From: a virus
Length of the DNA: 20,656 nucleotides
Direction: 5' to 3' (one strand)
Virus record (IMG/VR): IMGVR_UViG_3300037963_002542
Coordinates: 5,911-26,566 of that record
Part shown: positions 13,396 through 20,656 of the stretch, piece after piece
How the letters are laid out: the number at the start of each line of letters is the position of its first letter
How positions within the stretch are numbered: the first letter of the stretch is position 1
Program-made: the position numbers and the translations under genes
The notes under the pieces: generated by a model
What the model was told of the DNA's origin: nothing
Database searches by the model: none
Seen by the model: the letters and a program-made list of their open reading frames with translations, nothing else

Positions 13396-14285
13396 TTAGT
13401 CAGTCCAGCCCCAGGGAACGATCCAAATGGCAACTCGCCATTACTGCCAAAACGCAATTTGCAGCTCTCAACTCGTTTACCGCAGACATCAGCTGCCAAA
13501 GTGCTAACGGTGTTGCCGTTCACGTCAAAATAATTGCTGCCCGTATAGCTGCATTCACTGCTTCTGTAGACCCACTGACAGACGTTGGCCACGATTTGAC
13601 GCTTTGGCAGCTTTTGACCCGCAAGGTCAAACTTACTAGCCAGCTCGAACGTCACACTATCCCGTGATTCATTCGCCTTCCGATCGATAAACCAGCGTTC
13701 ATCAGGAAACTTGGCATTTGGATCGGCAGTTGATTCGCCATCCAAAAACTTTTTCAGCGTTCGGATCCGACGAACCTCCGCACCACCAAGATCATTGCCT
13801 GCAGTCGTTGCGTTGACCAACAGCAGCAATGTAGTCATCGTGCCGTCAAGATTGCTTATGACCAACGTGGGACGGGGCAACGTACCAGTGTTTGTAGCCT
13901 CAAACCCCTCTGCCTTGATCGGAAGGCGGGTGTAGGTGTTGCCGTTAAAAACAACGTTGCCGTCTACATCTGCGTTTGCACCTGCATGGAAACGGTAAAC
14001 ATCAGTGCTGCCGTGCAGTGTGCTATCCAAATGCACCTCAAACAGCTCAATAATTGCACTCGGATTGAGCTTTGCCAGCTCCTCATACGCAGAAGCAATC
14101 GCCGTCCAGACACAAGTGTTGTCTGTGATCGTGCTGCCAATGTCTGTTGGCCAACTGGGTTCAGACGATGCTGACGTTCCAGCAGTCGTACACCGGAAAA
14201 ACAAGCCAGACGCTTGCTCTGTTGTGGCACGTCGGATGTCACCAACAGAAAATGCTGTACTAGCGGCCCAAGCTGCTACTGCCAT
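13392..14285 (-). CDS. L: Tail-tip protein L with iron-sulfur cysteines and extra N-terminal module
   Basis: From about residue 68 onward the protein matches lambda L: AKLNPSAIIELFEV, TRLPIKAEGFEA and a C-terminal domain with Cys236, Cys245, Cys268 and Cys275. The spacings of 9, 23 and 7 equal those of the four cysteines reported to hold a [4Fe-4S] cluster in lambda L. The first 62 residues or so are an added module (AAWAASTAFSVGDIRR, RCTTAGTSASSEPSWP, DNTCVWTAI). This W.AS..F..GD...SEP.WP pattern is found in phage structural and carbohydrate-binding-like modules. It overlaps M by TAATG and K by ATGA. The extension may be surface-exposed at the tail tip; that is inference. Confidence 0.88.
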   Translation of the reverse strand: MAVAAWAASTAFSVGDIRRATTEQASGLFFRCTTAGTSASSEPSWPTDIGSTITDNTCVWTAIASAYEELAKLNPSAIIELFEVHLDSTLHGSTDVYRFHAGANADVDGNVVFNGNTYTRLPIKAEGFEATNTGTLPRPTLVISNLDGTMTTLLLLVNATTAGNDLGGAEVRRIRTLKKFLDGESTADPNAKFPDERWFIDRKANESRDSVTFELASKFDLAGQKLPKRQIVANVCQWVYRSSECSYTGSNYFDVNGNTVSTLAADVCGKRVESCKLRFGSNGELPFGSFPGAGLTK

Positions 14286-14626
14286 TACGGTTCAAAGACT
14301 TGACGGAATGTTGCTTGGATTGTGGCGCGATTTAAATATGGAATCGACTTACTCCACTCCTCGCAGACAAACTTAGACGCACTGCTTTCGCCAGGGGGCG
14401 TGAAGTCAAAGTTTGCGTTGTCAGCCGCTCGTGCATCCAAAAATGTTTCAATCGTGTCGGCATCAGTCTCTGACACCTCAAACGTCAAACTGAAAAGCTT
14501 GGGGTTCTGGTTGATGCCGTAAGTCAGTCTGGCTTCGTAGCCATCACCAAACTGAACTTTCCGAACCACAGGGGAACTGCTTTTCTGCAGTCCATATGTC
14601 GGTGTAATTGAAGGAAAGGTGGCCAT
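14285..14626 (-). CDS. M: Minor tail protein, lambda M type
   Basis: The 113-residue protein fits the phage minor tail M family. It has VVRKVQFGDGYEARLTYGIN near the start (lambda: RKVRFGDGY), LFSLTFEVSE in the middle, and FDFTPPGE followed by KFVCEEWSKS, with an ATFRQVFEP end. In lambda, M joins the tail-tip complex next to L and the tape measure. The start ATG overlaps the tape-measure stop as TAATG, and its own stop overlaps the L start in the same way, so translation is coupled. Confidence 0.9.
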   Translation of the reverse strand: MATFPSITPTYGLQKSSSPVVRKVQFGDGYEARLTYGINQNPKLFSLTFEVSETDADTIETFLDARAADNANFDFTPPGESSASKFVCEEWSKSIPYLNRATIQATFRQVFEP

Positions 14627-17130
14627 TACATCGCAAGGAGACCGCCAGGGCGTTTCTGCTTCACAAGTTCTTGCTGCACAGCAATGCCGATGACTTTGCC
14701 AAGTTGCGAAGCCTGATCAGCATTGCCCTCAACATTAGAGCCAGAAGCGTCTACGTTGACCACCACGTTAGCGCCACCCATTGCGTTGTTTGGAACGATG
14801 TTGCCCTTTGCACCAGGGACAAACAACTCGGGGCCACGCTCTCCAACCATGTAAGGCTGGCCCGCTCCAACAGGCCCTCCGTTAGCACGAGGTCTCGGGA
14901 CAAGGCTGCTCACATCGGTATTCGCTCCAATGCCTGAATATTGTTCAATTTGATTCAGGCTGTTGGTGTTGATTGCATTTCTTCCCCCACCAAACGGATT
15001 AAAGAAGCTCATGAACAGGTTTACTGCCTGCATCCTGATCTGAGCTGCAATCATCTGTGCAGCCATATCGATAAAATGATCTGCTGTGCGTTGGAATAGA
15101 TTGGCCAACGCCTGCTGAGCAGTCATACTGCCATCAACAATTCCCCTGAAAGACTCGCTAAACGCATCGCCCAACGTCTTCGACAATTCAATTACTCGGA
15201 ATATCGGGTCATTCAGCCGTTCGATTTCTTCCCTGGTCTGCTGGATAAACTTGTTTAGCGGACTGTTTTTGTCCGACAACTGCTCCATTCGAGATTTTAT
15301 TTCAAACAGCTGTGATTCTGTAAATTGACCACTGTCTCTGAGCTTTTTAATTTCTTGTTCAATACGAAGACGCTCTTTCTCCTCTCTAGTCGTGGCTTCA
15401 GCAATTTTTAGCTGATAGTCAAGACTTTCAATTCTGTTATCAAACCTTTCCTGCCTTTCAAACTCCAGTTGATTTATTTCACGAGCTGTATCAGCTTGAG
15501 CGGCTATGACCTTGGCTGCTGCCAGCTCATTGATTTTTCTTATTTCGCTTTGCTTTGTAACTCCAGCAAGATCTTTTAACCGCTTGGCTTCAATATCTTT
15601 AAGCTTTTGCTCTCCCTTGAGACGAATAACAAGGAATTGGTCCTTAGCCTGCTCTGCAGCAGCAATCTTATCTTGCAAGCTAGAAATATCTTGCACTTTT
15701 TGACGTTCTGCATCGAGCCTGTCCAGACGTTTTTGCAGTTGAGCTGCCTCTCTAGCTGCTTTTCTGCTTGTTTGATTGCCCAACGTATCGTCAAGGCTGG
15801 TTTGACCTGTTACATCAATGCTTTGACGCAGCTTTGCCACCCTTGGGTCTTTAAGAACCGCTTCTTTCACGGCTGTCGTCAGTTTTCCTGCTACTGGGTC
15901 AGTAGAAGTTCCTTGCCTTAAAGCACTTTGCTTCTCTCGACCAGTTAATTTTCTAGTGCCACGAGCTTCAGCAACAATAGCTTCAAACTGAGCCGCAGCA
16001 TCTCCAGTCAACGATCCACGGAGACTCCCAAATTGTACGTCCGTTGATACGCCGCCTAAAACTGAATTGATTGCACTAAGGAATCCGGCCAAAGGTCCAG
16101 CAACAAGACCCTGAATGGCCAAAAACAAACGATTGATAATTCCAAGGAACTCTTTGACCTCACCACCAAGAGCTTGAAAGTTTTCAACAGCATTTTTGCC
16201 GATCTGACTAGCAAGATCCTTCGCGAGAAGAGTCGCAAGCTCTTGCATCTTGCCCTGCTCTTCCAACTGGAAAGCGTGCTCTTTTACAGCATCGCTGCTA
16301 AACAAATTCTTTTCCCGGAACATTTCTACCGTTCCAGAGGCTGAGGTCAGCGCTGTGCCGACGCTTGCAACGCTGGCAATAAATTGATCAATCTGTTGAC
16401 CAATAGCGCTGAATGCAATTTGCGCTCCAAATGATCCCGTCAGGCCACCTACAGCGCCGCCAAGAACAGAGCCTGGTCCGCCACCAAACAACAATGGGAA
16501 GCCAGCGCCAAGGCCAATTTGTTCAAGTTGTTTCCTTCTGGCTTTACGAGCTTCAGGTGATCCCGCAATGTTTCTGCGCCCTTGAATAGGGCTGCTTCTG
16601 AAACGACCAATCTCAAGCGCTCTATTGAACTCTGGAGAGCCGGGAGTACCTGCCGTTCCAGCAATAGGTGATGCAATACGTCCGGCAAAAGCCGGTGATG
16701 GCCCAAATGTTCGGCCTCTAAGCCCAGGAATTGGAGCACCCGCTAGGAATTTTGCCCGCTCCCGTGCTGCAGAAGCCTGATTACGTATTATCCTTAATTT
16801 TGACGCTTCTAGTTGAACATTTCTGTTCAAAACACGAAACTCTTTTTCAGCATTTATTAAATCTCTACGGCTTTGCAGCTCAGTTGCCTTGCCCATTTGT
16901 TTTCTGAGCTTGGCTACATTTAAACCTTTGCTTTCCAGCTCGTTGATGCGATTCATCAATCGAGCACGTTTGTCTACAATTCTTTCAAGAGTTTTTTCCT
17001 TGGCAGTTATAGCTTTTCCCTGTGAAATTGCCGACTTGCCAATGCTTTTTACCTTTGTATCAACCTTGTTCAGGTCAGCGACGACCTTATCCGAGTTAAT
17101 CTTGATATTGACTTCGTACTCAGCGGCCAC
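14626..17130 (-). CDS. H: Tape measure protein
   Basis: The 834 residues start at GTG 17130 (MAAEYEVNIKINSD). Long coiled-coil regions lie at about residues 30-130 and 440-640. A Gly-rich hydrophobic segment begins near residue 205 (LGAGFPLLFGGGPGSVLGGA) and another hydrophobic stretch near 335-365, which could enter the host membrane. The C-terminal tail has the familiar tape-measure pattern YMVGERGPELFVPGAKGNIV. Such proteins set tail length and are ejected first; at about 0.15 nm per residue this one predicts a tail near 125 nm. It follows the two-frame chaperone, as in lambda (G/GT then H). There is no lysozyme or peptidase domain that I can see. Confidence 0.9.
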   Translation of the reverse strand: MAAEYEVNIKINSDKVVADLNKVDTKVKSIGKSAISQGKAITAKEKTLERIVDKRARLMNRINELESKGLNVAKLRKQMGKATELQSRRDLINAEKEFRVLNRNVQLEASKLRIIRNQASAARERAKFLAGAPIPGLRGRTFGPSPAFAGRIASPIAGTAGTPGSPEFNRALEIGRFRSSPIQGRRNIAGSPEARKARRKQLEQIGLGAGFPLLFGGGPGSVLGGAVGGLTGSFGAQIAFSAIGQQIDQFIASVASVGTALTSASGTVEMFREKNLFSSDAVKEHAFQLEEQGKMQELATLLAKDLASQIGKNAVENFQALGGEVKEFLGIINRLFLAIQGLVAGPLAGFLSAINSVLGGVSTDVQFGSLRGSLTGDAAAQFEAIVAEARGTRKLTGREKQSALRQGTSTDPVAGKLTTAVKEAVLKDPRVAKLRQSIDVTGQTSLDDTLGNQTSRKAAREAAQLQKRLDRLDAERQKVQDISSLQDKIAAAEQAKDQFLVIRLKGEQKLKDIEAKRLKDLAGVTKQSEIRKINELAAAKVIAAQADTAREINQLEFERQERFDNRIESLDYQLKIAEATTREEKERLRIEQEIKKLRDSGQFTESQLFEIKSRMEQLSDKNSPLNKFIQQTREEIERLNDPIFRVIELSKTLGDAFSESFRGIVDGSMTAQQALANLFQRTADHFIDMAAQMIAAQIRMQAVNLFMSFFNPFGGGRNAINTNSLNQIEQYSGIGANTDVSSLVPRPRANGGPVGAGQPYMVGERGPELFVPGAKGNIVPNNAMGGANVVVNVDASGSNVEGNADQASQLGKVIGIAVQQELVKQKRPGGLLAM

Positions 17131-17157
17131 GACTAACCCGAAGACATTGCCTTCAGG

Positions 17158-17361
17158 TTAGCGCACCTTCCGATACTGAGCCTGCTGACGAGCTTTCTCC
17201 ATCTCCTTCTCCTCTCGGTCAGCCTTGACCGAAAGATACGCGCTCCAGCCAAGCAACTCCTCAAACGACATGCTGGCCCGCAAGCCAGCCAATGTCATTC
17301 CCAGCTTTTCAGCAATGAAAAACTGCAGGAACAGGTAGTTGTCCTGCTCAAGCGTCGCTTT
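17158..17361 (-). CDS. Tail assembly chaperone, downstream (T-like) part reached by frameshift
   Basis: This stretch has no usable start codon near its beginning and reads on from the upstream chaperone after a +1 or -2 shift at AAAA (17359-17362). It encodes 67 residues: KATLEQDNYLFLQFFIAEKL, GMTLAGLRASMSFEELLGW, then a charged helical end (KADREEKEMEKARQQAQYRK). The MSFEELLGW segment is like the T-type domain of G/GT chaperones, which binds the tape measure while the tail tube forms. The fused product would be about 186 residues after a +1 shift. The stop TAA lies 27 bases before the tape-measure GTG. Confidence 0.8.
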   Translation of the reverse strand, partial: KATLEQDNYLFLQFFIAEKLGMTLAGLRASMSFEELLGWSAYLSVKADREEKEMEKARQQAQYRKVR

Positions 17362-17719
17362 TAAGGTCGTCCGCTTCTTCCACCTCTTCCATGCCCTGCA
17401 TCTTGGACATGATGTCCAGCACAATGCTCATCGGAAGTCGGTTTTGGATCTTGGCACGGTCACCGTCCGAAAATACCCGATTGCCAGCTTCGTCCTCAGC
17501 CTTGCGGATCAGCATTTGGATTGCAAAATCCAAGTTGTCCTCTGTCCGCCCCAAGTTCAAAGCCTTCATGGTCTTGTTGATCGAGTCTCGATCAGCAATC
17601 GTCAAAGGCTTCCAGTACAGCTTGATAATGACTTCATCGCCCTTTTTAATCGTGTAGCTGCTGCGTTCTTCAACGCTGAACGCCTTGCACAGCATGTCGA
17701 TTGCGCGTGTTTCAGCCAT
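17348..17719 (-). CDS. Tail assembly chaperone, upstream (G-like) part
   Basis: The 123-residue protein starts at ATG 17719 and has a beta-like beginning (RSSYTIKKGDEVIIKLYWK) followed by helices (TIADRDSINKTMKALNLGR and NRLPMSIVLDIMSKMQGM) and an acidic end (EEVEEADDLKSDA). Size, position directly before the tape measure, and a second frame continuing past its end all identify it as the G-type chaperone. In this family most ribosomes stop at the end of G and a few percent shift frame to make the G-T fusion. A 28-base gap separates it from the tail-completion gene upstream. No major tail protein gene lies between the two. Confidence 0.85.
   Translation of the reverse strand: MAETRAIDMLCKAFSVEERSSYTIKKGDEVIIKLYWKPLTIADRDSINKTMKALNLGRTEDNLDFAIQMLIRKAEDEAGNRVFSDGDRAKIQNRLPMSIVLDIMSKMQGMEEVEEADDLKSDA
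17359..17365 (-). other. Probable +1 or -2 ribosomal frameshift site
   Basis: The minus strand reads GAC CTT AAA AGC in the upstream frame. The downstream frame continues as TTA AAA GCG. This needs either a +1 slip of CTT to TTA (giving DDLKATLEQ) or a -2 slip on the four A residues (giving DDLKKATLEQ). Lambda uses a -1 shift at GGGAAAG and phage Mu a -2 shift. A -1 shift here would enter a third frame that does not encode the T-like domain. Confidence 0.6.
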
Positions 17720-17747
17720 AAAACTCAGTCAACTAGCACAATATAGC

Positions 17748-18221
17748 TTATCCCAAGCGAACAGATGCAAATGCTTTGTCTAGATCAAGAAACAACCCCG
17801 TATCCCTACTCGTCTCTGTATAAATCTTGTACCAACGTGGACCGTTAGGTGCTGTACTTCGTAGTGGTGGCCTAGCTTCTCCGTATGTCTTGCCATCAAG
17901 CTTTGCTTGCGGATTATTGACCGCATATCCAGCATAATCGGCTAAGTTGCCGATGTATAAAGGACTATTGATTGGAACCCTTAAGGCAGGACGTTTTTGA
18001 AAGCTTCTAGCGTTGGGAAGATTAGGACTTTCCCAATCACGCCGATTGTTTACTACCGGCCTAACTGGATTAGGACTAAGCTCCCACAGCTCACCAAAGT
18101 TTCCGGTCCACCAAGGTCCAGCTTTTTGCAGACTGAAAACGATCTCCGGACCAGCAGCGGCCCGTCCATCCTCAATTAACTTGCGAATATCGTTTGCTAG
18201 CTCAGTGATGGGCTTAGCCAT
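17748..18221 (-). CDS. Tail-completion / neck protein, HK97 gp10 or lambda Z type
   Basis: The 157-residue protein has a helical N-terminus (ITELANDIRKLIEDGRAA) and a middle rich in Trp, Pro and Arg (QKAGPWWTGNFGELWEL, NNRRDWESPNLPNARSFQ). A PLYIGNLADYAGYAVNN segment follows, typical of gp10/Z-like proteins that join tail to head. Identification rests mostly on this pattern, its size and its place between tail-terminator and chaperone genes. In lambda the order is Z then U, whereas here the Z-like gene follows the U-like one. Start ATG 18221 overlaps the upstream stop (TAATG). The function in head-tail joining is inferred. Confidence 0.65.
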   Translation of the reverse strand: MAKPITELANDIRKLIEDGRAAAGPEIVFSLQKAGPWWTGNFGELWELSPNPVRPVVNNRRDWESPNLPNARSFQKRPALRVPINSPLYIGNLADYAGYAVNNPQAKLDGKTYGEARPPLRSTAPNGPRWYKIYTETSRDTGLFLDLDKAFASVRLG

Positions 18222-18646
18222 TAGATCGCAGTAAACCGACAGCTAACTACGCTGACAAAATGACTGTTGTTTTCCTCAGTCACTGCTGTTGGGCCATTGA
18301 TCTGACCAACACGCGGCTTCACCGAATAGGTATCCGTATAGCCAGAAGCATTTACCGAGGTCAAACCATCAATAACTGACTCCGCAATCGCAGCAGCTGC
18401 AGCACTACCCTTGTTTCTTGGCGTAAAAATTCCGCATTGCACCGTTCCAGCGTATTGATCAACCGCTGCTCCATGGGCTTGGATCGTGGCTTGATCAAAG
18501 TTGATCGTCACCATCACATACTTCTTTGTCTTGCCAGGCGTTGTAAATGGCATGTTGTCGAACACCACTGAAACCGTGTTATCGGCGTCTGTCACTGCAG
18601 TGTTGATCGCAGTTTCGATTGCAGCTCTAGCGTTTACAAGCGTCAT
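18221..18646 (-). CDS. Tail-terminator-like protein (lambda U / DUF4128 type)
   Basis: The 141 residues start with a helix (NARAAIETAINTAVTD) and then a VVFDNMPFTTPGKTKKYVMV strand pair; N.PF..P is common in tail terminators. Then come AAVDQYAGTVQCGIFTPRNK, an Ala-rich helix (GSAAAAAIAESVIDGL) and a final beta strand (FVSVVSCRFTAI). Terminators form the hexamer that stops tube growth and joins it to the head. The fit to family pattern and position is good, but the sequence match cannot be tested here. It overlaps both neighbours by one base (TGATG and TAATG). Confidence 0.65.
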   Translation of the reverse strand: MTLVNARAAIETAINTAVTDADNTVSVVFDNMPFTTPGKTKKYVMVTINFDQATIQAHGAAVDQYAGTVQCGIFTPRNKGSAAAAAIAESVIDGLTSVNASGYTDTYSVKPRVGQINGPTAVTEENNSHFVSVVSCRFTAI

Positions 18647-19029
18647 CAGAACACCACCCGAATCATGTAAAGGTATTCCTGCTCGCCCCTGAACGTCCGA
18701 ATGTCTTGAATCTTGGCAGTCCTTGACGACCCAGCAAACGGCAGCGAGATCTCATCCTGCAAAGTCGCTTGATTGTCGCCAATCTGATCAGGAGTCACCA
18801 TTAAACGAGCAGTGTTCTCCTGATAACCCGCTTCTTCGTCAGAAACAATGATTTCGATTGGAGCGTCAAAGGTATAAGTGGTGTCAGTAGTTGTTACCGC
18901 GCCAGTAGCCACGTTGTATGAAGGCGATGCTTTTCTTGTGTAAGTGATCTCCGTGCTAAAAGACTCGCCAAGTTCTTTTTGGACTCGCTTGGCAACATCC
19001 TTAAAAAGTTTGTCGAGTTCACCTGCCAT
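18646..19029 (-). CDS. Head-closure / head-tail connector protein
   Basis: The 127-residue protein has a short N-terminal helix (DKLFKDVAKRVQKELGESF) and then mostly beta segments (TEITYTRKASPSYNVATG, DAPIEIIVSDEE, KIQDIRTFRGEQEYLYMI). This is the layout of small head-closure proteins such as lambda FII or SPP1 gp16. It is placed between the DnaT-like adaptor and the tail-terminator gene, as expected for a connector that plugs the portal. It starts one base after the stop of the adaptor gene. Family assignment is by layout and position; a profile search would settle it. Confidence 0.65.
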   Translation of the reverse strand: MAGELDKLFKDVAKRVQKELGESFSTEITYTRKASPSYNVATGAVTTTDTTYTFDAPIEIIVSDEEAGYQENTARLMVTPDQIGDNQATLQDEISLPFAGSSRTAKIQDIRTFRGEQEYLYMIRVVF

Positions 19030-19030
19030 C

Positions 19031-19561
19031 TCAACCCCTTACAACGCGGACAGAATACGAGCCACTGCCACCCAGACAATAAGCGCCGAGATAAGACTGA
19101 AGCCAAGGATAAACGTCGAATACGTTATTAACAGTTCCAATAGCCTGACTAGAAGTGTTGTACTTGACTTCCATGTCTCCGAACTTGACGGCTTCGTATA
19201 TCCCCGTATCGCCGGTATTCCCTGTAATCGCGTCCGTGTCATTAGCCAGAGCGTTGGCTAACTCATAGGTAGCGTATTTGATGTCGTTTGGAATCGCGGA
19301 GCAAGCAAGCTCAACACGATCCACATGATAATTATTGCGAGGCCAGCTCAGAGCTTGGTCTGCATCGCAACGATCACCGTAAAAATTCAACGTGTCAATC
19401 CAGCGTGTGGCTGAGATCAACGCCCGGTTCTTGGCGTCATCAGTCTTGTTGTCCCAGTTGGTACTGCTTGGGACGGTCTCAAAATACGTGTTGGCTTCCG
19501 CCAACGTCACAAAGCTGTTGGCTGTTTCGCTCTTCAAGGTAGCGTTGATGGTTGCGGCCAC
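19031..19561 (-). CDS. Head-tail adaptor, DnaT-like family
   Basis: The 176-residue protein has an all-helical core typical of phage DnaT-like head-tail adaptors. It includes SFVTLAEANTYFETVPSS, TDDAKNRALISATRWIDTL, FYGDRCDADQALSWPRN and IPNDIKYATYELANALAND. The YF.....W......K..AL..ATR.ID pattern with ALSWPR is the part I recognise. Its C-terminus is beta-like (NNVFDVYPWLQSYL, SVRVVRG) and could contact the closure protein. In assembled virions such adaptors sit under the portal. It lies 3 bases after the 55-aa gene and one base before the connector gene. Confidence 0.8.
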   Translation of the reverse strand: MAATINATLKSETANSFVTLAEANTYFETVPSSTNWDNKTDDAKNRALISATRWIDTLNFYGDRCDADQALSWPRNNYHVDRVELACSAIPNDIKYATYELANALANDTDAITGNTGDTGIYEAVKFGDMEVKYNTSSQAIGTVNNVFDVYPWLQSYLGAYCLGGSGSYSVRVVRG

Positions 19562-19564
19562 GGC

Positions 19565-19732
19565 TTACCTACCTACCTTTTTCATTGCCATTTTATGCGC
19601 TTCGGTGAAGGTCTTACCAGACTTCATCAGCCGACGCATCTCGGCCATGTGCTTTTTGGTGTGATGCTCTGCATGACGCTCCATCGCGGCTTTTTGCCGA
19701 GTGGTCAGTTTCTTGGAACTGCTGTACGCCAT
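19565..19732 (-). CDS. 55-aa Lys/His-rich protein after the capsid gene
   Basis: ATG 19732 begins a 55-residue, strongly basic helical protein (MAYSSSKKLTTRQKAAMERH, AEHHTKKHMAEMRRLMKSGK, TFTEAHKMAMKKVGR). The two-part pattern of Lys/His/Met-rich helices ending in SF/TFTEAHK.AMK.VG is one I recall in marine cyanophages just after the capsid gene. No function is assigned; DNA binding or capsid association is possible from charge alone. A longer in-frame reading (to 20032) crosses the terminator and the capsid gene and is not credible. It starts 4 bases after the terminator T-run, so it may be expressed by read-through. Confidence 0.7.
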   Translation of the reverse strand: MAYSSSKKLTTRQKAAMERHAEHHTKKHMAEMRRLMKSGKTFTEAHKMAMKKVGR

Positions 19733-19735
19733 GCC

Positions 19736-19768
19736 AAAAAGAAGAAGGCCCCACCTAATGGTAGGGCC
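19736..19768 (-). terminator. Intrinsic terminator after the major capsid gene
   Basis: On the minus strand GGCCCTACC pairs with GGTGGGGCC (one T-G wobble) around an ATTA loop, followed by TTCTTCTTTTT. It lies 16 bases past the capsid stop, where a terminator would keep capsid mRNA abundant relative to the genes behind it. The interrupted T-run suggests it is leaky. Confidence 0.8.
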
Positions 19769-19784
19769 GTTTGTTCCGTCAGGA

Positions 19785-20656
19785 TCAGGACTTGAGGCCG
19801 TTATCCAGAGGAGAGTTAACGAAGATCTCAACCATGGGGATGAGGTCGATGTCATAGGTGGCAGCCCAGTTGCTGCCGGTACGCAGGTTTGCGTTGGTGG
19901 GGTTGTCAGAAGCGGAAGACCACTTGGTGCCCATGACGTGATAGGCAGAGTGATAATCCACAGACAGCACGTCCTGCTTAGAAAGCACGTTGCGGTCAGC
20001 TTCAATCCGAAGATCCTGCTGCACACCCTCAAGGATGGTGCCGGACTTCATCATGTAGCAACGGAACTCCTGACGGTTGCCAGTAGAAGTCGGGTCATTG
20101 GTGTTGACCTGAGAGTCAACAATGACGCGACAACCAGCAAACTCACCAACTTCACGAGCGCCGATGCCAACACCACCGCCACCCCAAGTCACCGCGCCAG
20201 AGGCAGCAAGTGCAGAAGTGGAGAAGGTCAGCAGACCAACCTGATACAGGTAGTAAGCGACGGAGGGGTGAACAATCAGAAGATCCATTTCCTCACCGCG
20301 CTCACCCAGCTTGGAGCGAGCTTCTGCAACAGTTGCAGCGGTCAGGTAGTTGGCTTCAGCGGTAGAACCAGAACCACCCAGTTGCTTCTCAAGACGGTGG
20401 TCGTTGAGGGCAGTGTGGAACAGGCCAGTCAGCTGCTCAAACAGGCGAACACTGTTGAGCTTGTTGATGGCGTCGGCAAGCTGGTTGCGGATGTGAAGCA
20501 TCGGATCTTCACCAGCCGCCAAAATTGCAACGTCATCCACGGCGTAGGCAAAACCACGGTGAACGATGGATGCAATCTGGGTTCCGGTGCCGACCTTTTG
20601 AGGAGTCAGATAACCAGCACCACTGGTGCCCCAAGTTGCAGTGCCGTCGAAGATCT
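19785..20656 (-). CDS. Major capsid protein, N-terminal part beyond window
   Basis: The frame is open from the right edge to TGA 19785-19787, giving about 289 visible residues. Typical shell-protein features include LFEQLTGLFHTALNDHRLEK, LLIVHPSVAYYLYQVG, FAGCRVIVDSQVN and RCYMMKSGTILEG. The IVHPSVA...L and VIVDSQV elements and the adjacent adaptor genes indicate an HK97-fold major capsid protein. A GTG at 20540 is internal, because the same frame continues coherently to the edge (SIVHRGFAYAVDDV). The gene is followed by a terminator, as expected for a very highly expressed gene. Which HK97 subfamily it belongs to cannot be decided without a profile search. Confidence 0.88.
   Translation of the reverse strand, partial: IFDGTATWGTSGAGYLTPQKVGTGTQIASIVHRGFAYAVDDVAILAAGEDPMLHIRNQLADAINKLNSVRLFEQLTGLFHTALNDHRLEKQLGGSGSTAEANYLTAATVAEARSKLGERGEEMDLLIVHPSVAYYLYQVGLLTFSTSALAASGAVTWGGGGVGIGAREVGEFAGCRVIVDSQVNTNDPTSTGNRQEFRCYMMKSGTILEGVQQDLRIEADRNVLSKQDVLSVDYHSAYHVMGTKWSSASDNPTNANLRTGSNWAATYDIDLIPMVEIFVNSPLDNGLKS

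Noticed and set aside
17158-17424. An independent 88-residue gene for the second chaperone frame
   Set aside because: Its first 20 or so residues (MCWTSCPRCRAWKRWKKRTT) are out-of-frame readings of the upstream chaperone, and coherent sequence begins exactly at the AAAA site, so a frameshift fusion is the better explanation.
19565-20032. A 155-residue gene reaching into the capsid gene
   Set aside because: It would read through the terminator and a shadow frame of the capsid gene. Only the last 55 codons have natural composition.

Overview
This window looks like part of the genome of a lambda-like siphophage (or closely related prophage) of a marine picocyanobacterium such as Synechococcus. 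The phage assignment rests on a lambda-ordered run of head-completion, tail and tail-tip genes, read almost without gaps on the minus strand. The cyanobacterial host is an inference: the fibre N-terminus, several tiny conserved proteins and the secreted proteins match families I recall from marine cyanophages, and no host gene is visible. The window starts inside a dCTP deaminase gene and ends inside the major capsid gene, so both edge genes are partial.

Reading the minus strand from the right edge. The major capsid protein (19785-20656, partial) is followed by a hairpin terminator and a 55-aa basic protein. Next come a DnaT-like head-tail adaptor, a head-closure protein, a tail-terminator-like protein and a gp10/Z-like tail-completion protein. 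A two-frame tail assembly chaperone pair (17158-17719) follows, with the two frames offset by +1/-2, and then the 834-aa tape measure. The tail tip follows in exact lambda order M-L-K-I-J (8281-14626). K carries JAB and NlpC/P60 domains. L has the four-cysteine iron-sulfur pattern plus an extra N-terminal module. J has a 130-residue Hint (intein-like) domain at its N-terminus. A tail fibre with a self-cleaving S74 chaperone domain and a string of small proteins, including a secreted outer-membrane beta-barrel, end at a second terminator (4963-4996).

The left 5 kb is a compact patchwork with frequent strand switches. A minus-strand gene (4731-4949), a plus-strand gene (4385-4738) and a minus-strand proline-rich gene (3673-4386) overlap at their ends, and the last two share start-codon bases. 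A plus-strand operon (1858-3716) encodes a small membrane protein and three secreted proteins. Two of the secreted proteins look like diverged duplicates, and the third has no normal start codon beside its signal peptide. A minus-strand block (527-1831) resembles a lysis cassette: a membrane/coiled-coil protein, two tiny proteins (one with a membrane helix) and a papain-like C39-family hydrolase whose 5' part lies in another frame. It leads into dCTP deaminase.

The strongest lead is the Hint domain in the tail-tip protein. It has intact catalytic blocks, no endonuclease, an alanine after the terminal His-Asn, and near-identical 24-bp repeats on both sides. This suggests a self-processing bacterial-intein-like element inserted just before the lambda-J-homologous part. 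The chaperone frameshift and the interrupted lysin are the next most checkable points. No tRNA, CRISPR array, insertion sequence or integrase is visible, and no major tail tube gene occurs where lambda has gene V.
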